A stretch of DNA of 64,000 nucleotides from the NCBI RefSeq assembly GCF_000169335.1, contig NZ_AAXW01000023.1, positions 12,688 through 76,687 of the forward strand, in the 5' to 3' direction. The position numbers and the translations under genes are program-made. Origin of the DNA: Crocosphaera chwakensis CCY0110 (GTDB lineage: Bacteria > Cyanobacteriota > Cyanobacteriia > Cyanobacteriales > Microcystaceae). How positions within the stretch are numbered: position 1 is the stretch's first letter; every line of letters starts with the position of its first letter. Below the pieces are notes generated by a model that ran no database searches, had not been told where the DNA came from, and worked only from the letters and a program-made list of their open reading frames with translations. Shown here one piece after another: positions 63,869-64,000 of the stretch.

Positions 63869-63911
63869 TAAATAATATTTAATTCACACTAAAGAACTTA
63901 AACATAAATTT

Positions 63912-64000
63912 ATGATTCAAGATGCACAAAAACTAAATCGATATATTATTGTTGGACCAGGTAGAAGTGGTACAACAATTACTCATCTTGCTTTGAGAGG
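63912..64000 (+). CDS. sulfotransferase family protein (copy 3, cut by window end)
   Basis: Only 29 codons are seen: MIQDAQKLNRYIIVGPGRSG followed by TTITHLALR. The VGPGRSGTT P-loop for PAPS is identical in form to the two other sulfotransferases in this island. The rest lies beyond 64000. Confidence 0.75.
   Translation, partial: MIQDAQKLNRYIIVGPGRSGTTITHLALR

Noticed and set aside
1..64000. CRISPR array, rRNA operon, prophage or integrated plasmid
   Set aside because: No regularly spaced short repeats with unique spacers, no rRNA sequence and no phage structural genes were seen; the only direct tandem array is inside the coding sequence at 39691-40314.

Overview
This window looks like chromosomal DNA of a low-GC unicellular cyanobacterium of the Crocosphaera/Cyanothece type. 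The evidence is the many GCGATCGC (HIP1) octamers and genes found mainly or only in cyanobacteria: ndhL, the Ycf33/DUF751, DUF1517 and DUF3007 families, a SigG-type sigma/anti-sigma pair, and VTE5- and VTE6-like phytol kinases. The genus is inferred from protein character, not from a database search.

Layout, left to right. Positions 1-9000 hold the end of a phosphohexomutase, lipA, a broken hicBA toxin-antitoxin pair, a stand-alone second EF-G, a DUF1517 membrane protein, an esterase and a two-domain iron(III) permease. Positions 9000-17600 hold a minus-strand operon (Nudix hydrolase, FGGY sugar kinase, VTE6-like kinase, MgtC/DUF4010 membrane protein), an ATP-grasp ligase, an SDR oxidoreductase, a VTE5-like phytol kinase, a mutarotase and tRNA-Lys(UUU). 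Positions 17800-28200 hold hisA, the anti-sigma/ECF sigma pair, a methyltransferase, a PEP-synthase-like protein, an MscS channel, DUF952, a nucleoside transporter and a cupin mannose-6-phosphate isomerase.

Positions 28324-30015 are a complete insertion sequence with inverted repeats and a 4-bp target duplication. It sits just beyond the 3' end of the str operon (rpsL-rpsG-fusA-tufA-rpsJ, minus strand, 30158-35160), whose sigma70-type promoter is visible. After this come an IscA-type Fe-S protein, argH, a SpoIIE-type phosphatase, a membrane-anchored coiled-coil protein with eight near-identical 26-residue acidic repeats, an EamA transporter, a 1981-residue TamB/TIC236-like protein, ndhL-DUF3007-trpA and ileS. 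An IS630-type element abuts a truncated relative and ends about 25 bp before a vapBC-like pair; recO and a PEP-CTERM/DUF4114 protein follow.

Positions 58000-64000 (end) form a surface-polysaccharide island: a Wzt-type ABC ATPase, three sulfotransferase-like proteins (the last cut by the window edge), a nitroreductase-family gene broken by frameshifts, and a polysaccharide pyruvyl transferase. Together they suggest export and anionic decoration (sulfate, pyruvate) of an exopolysaccharide or capsule. This is the least ordinary part of the window.

Several reading frames (hicB, hicA, the second sulfotransferase, the nitroreductase) are broken by single-base indels, mostly in homopolymers. That can mean real decay or assembly error, and it should be settled before drawing biological conclusions.
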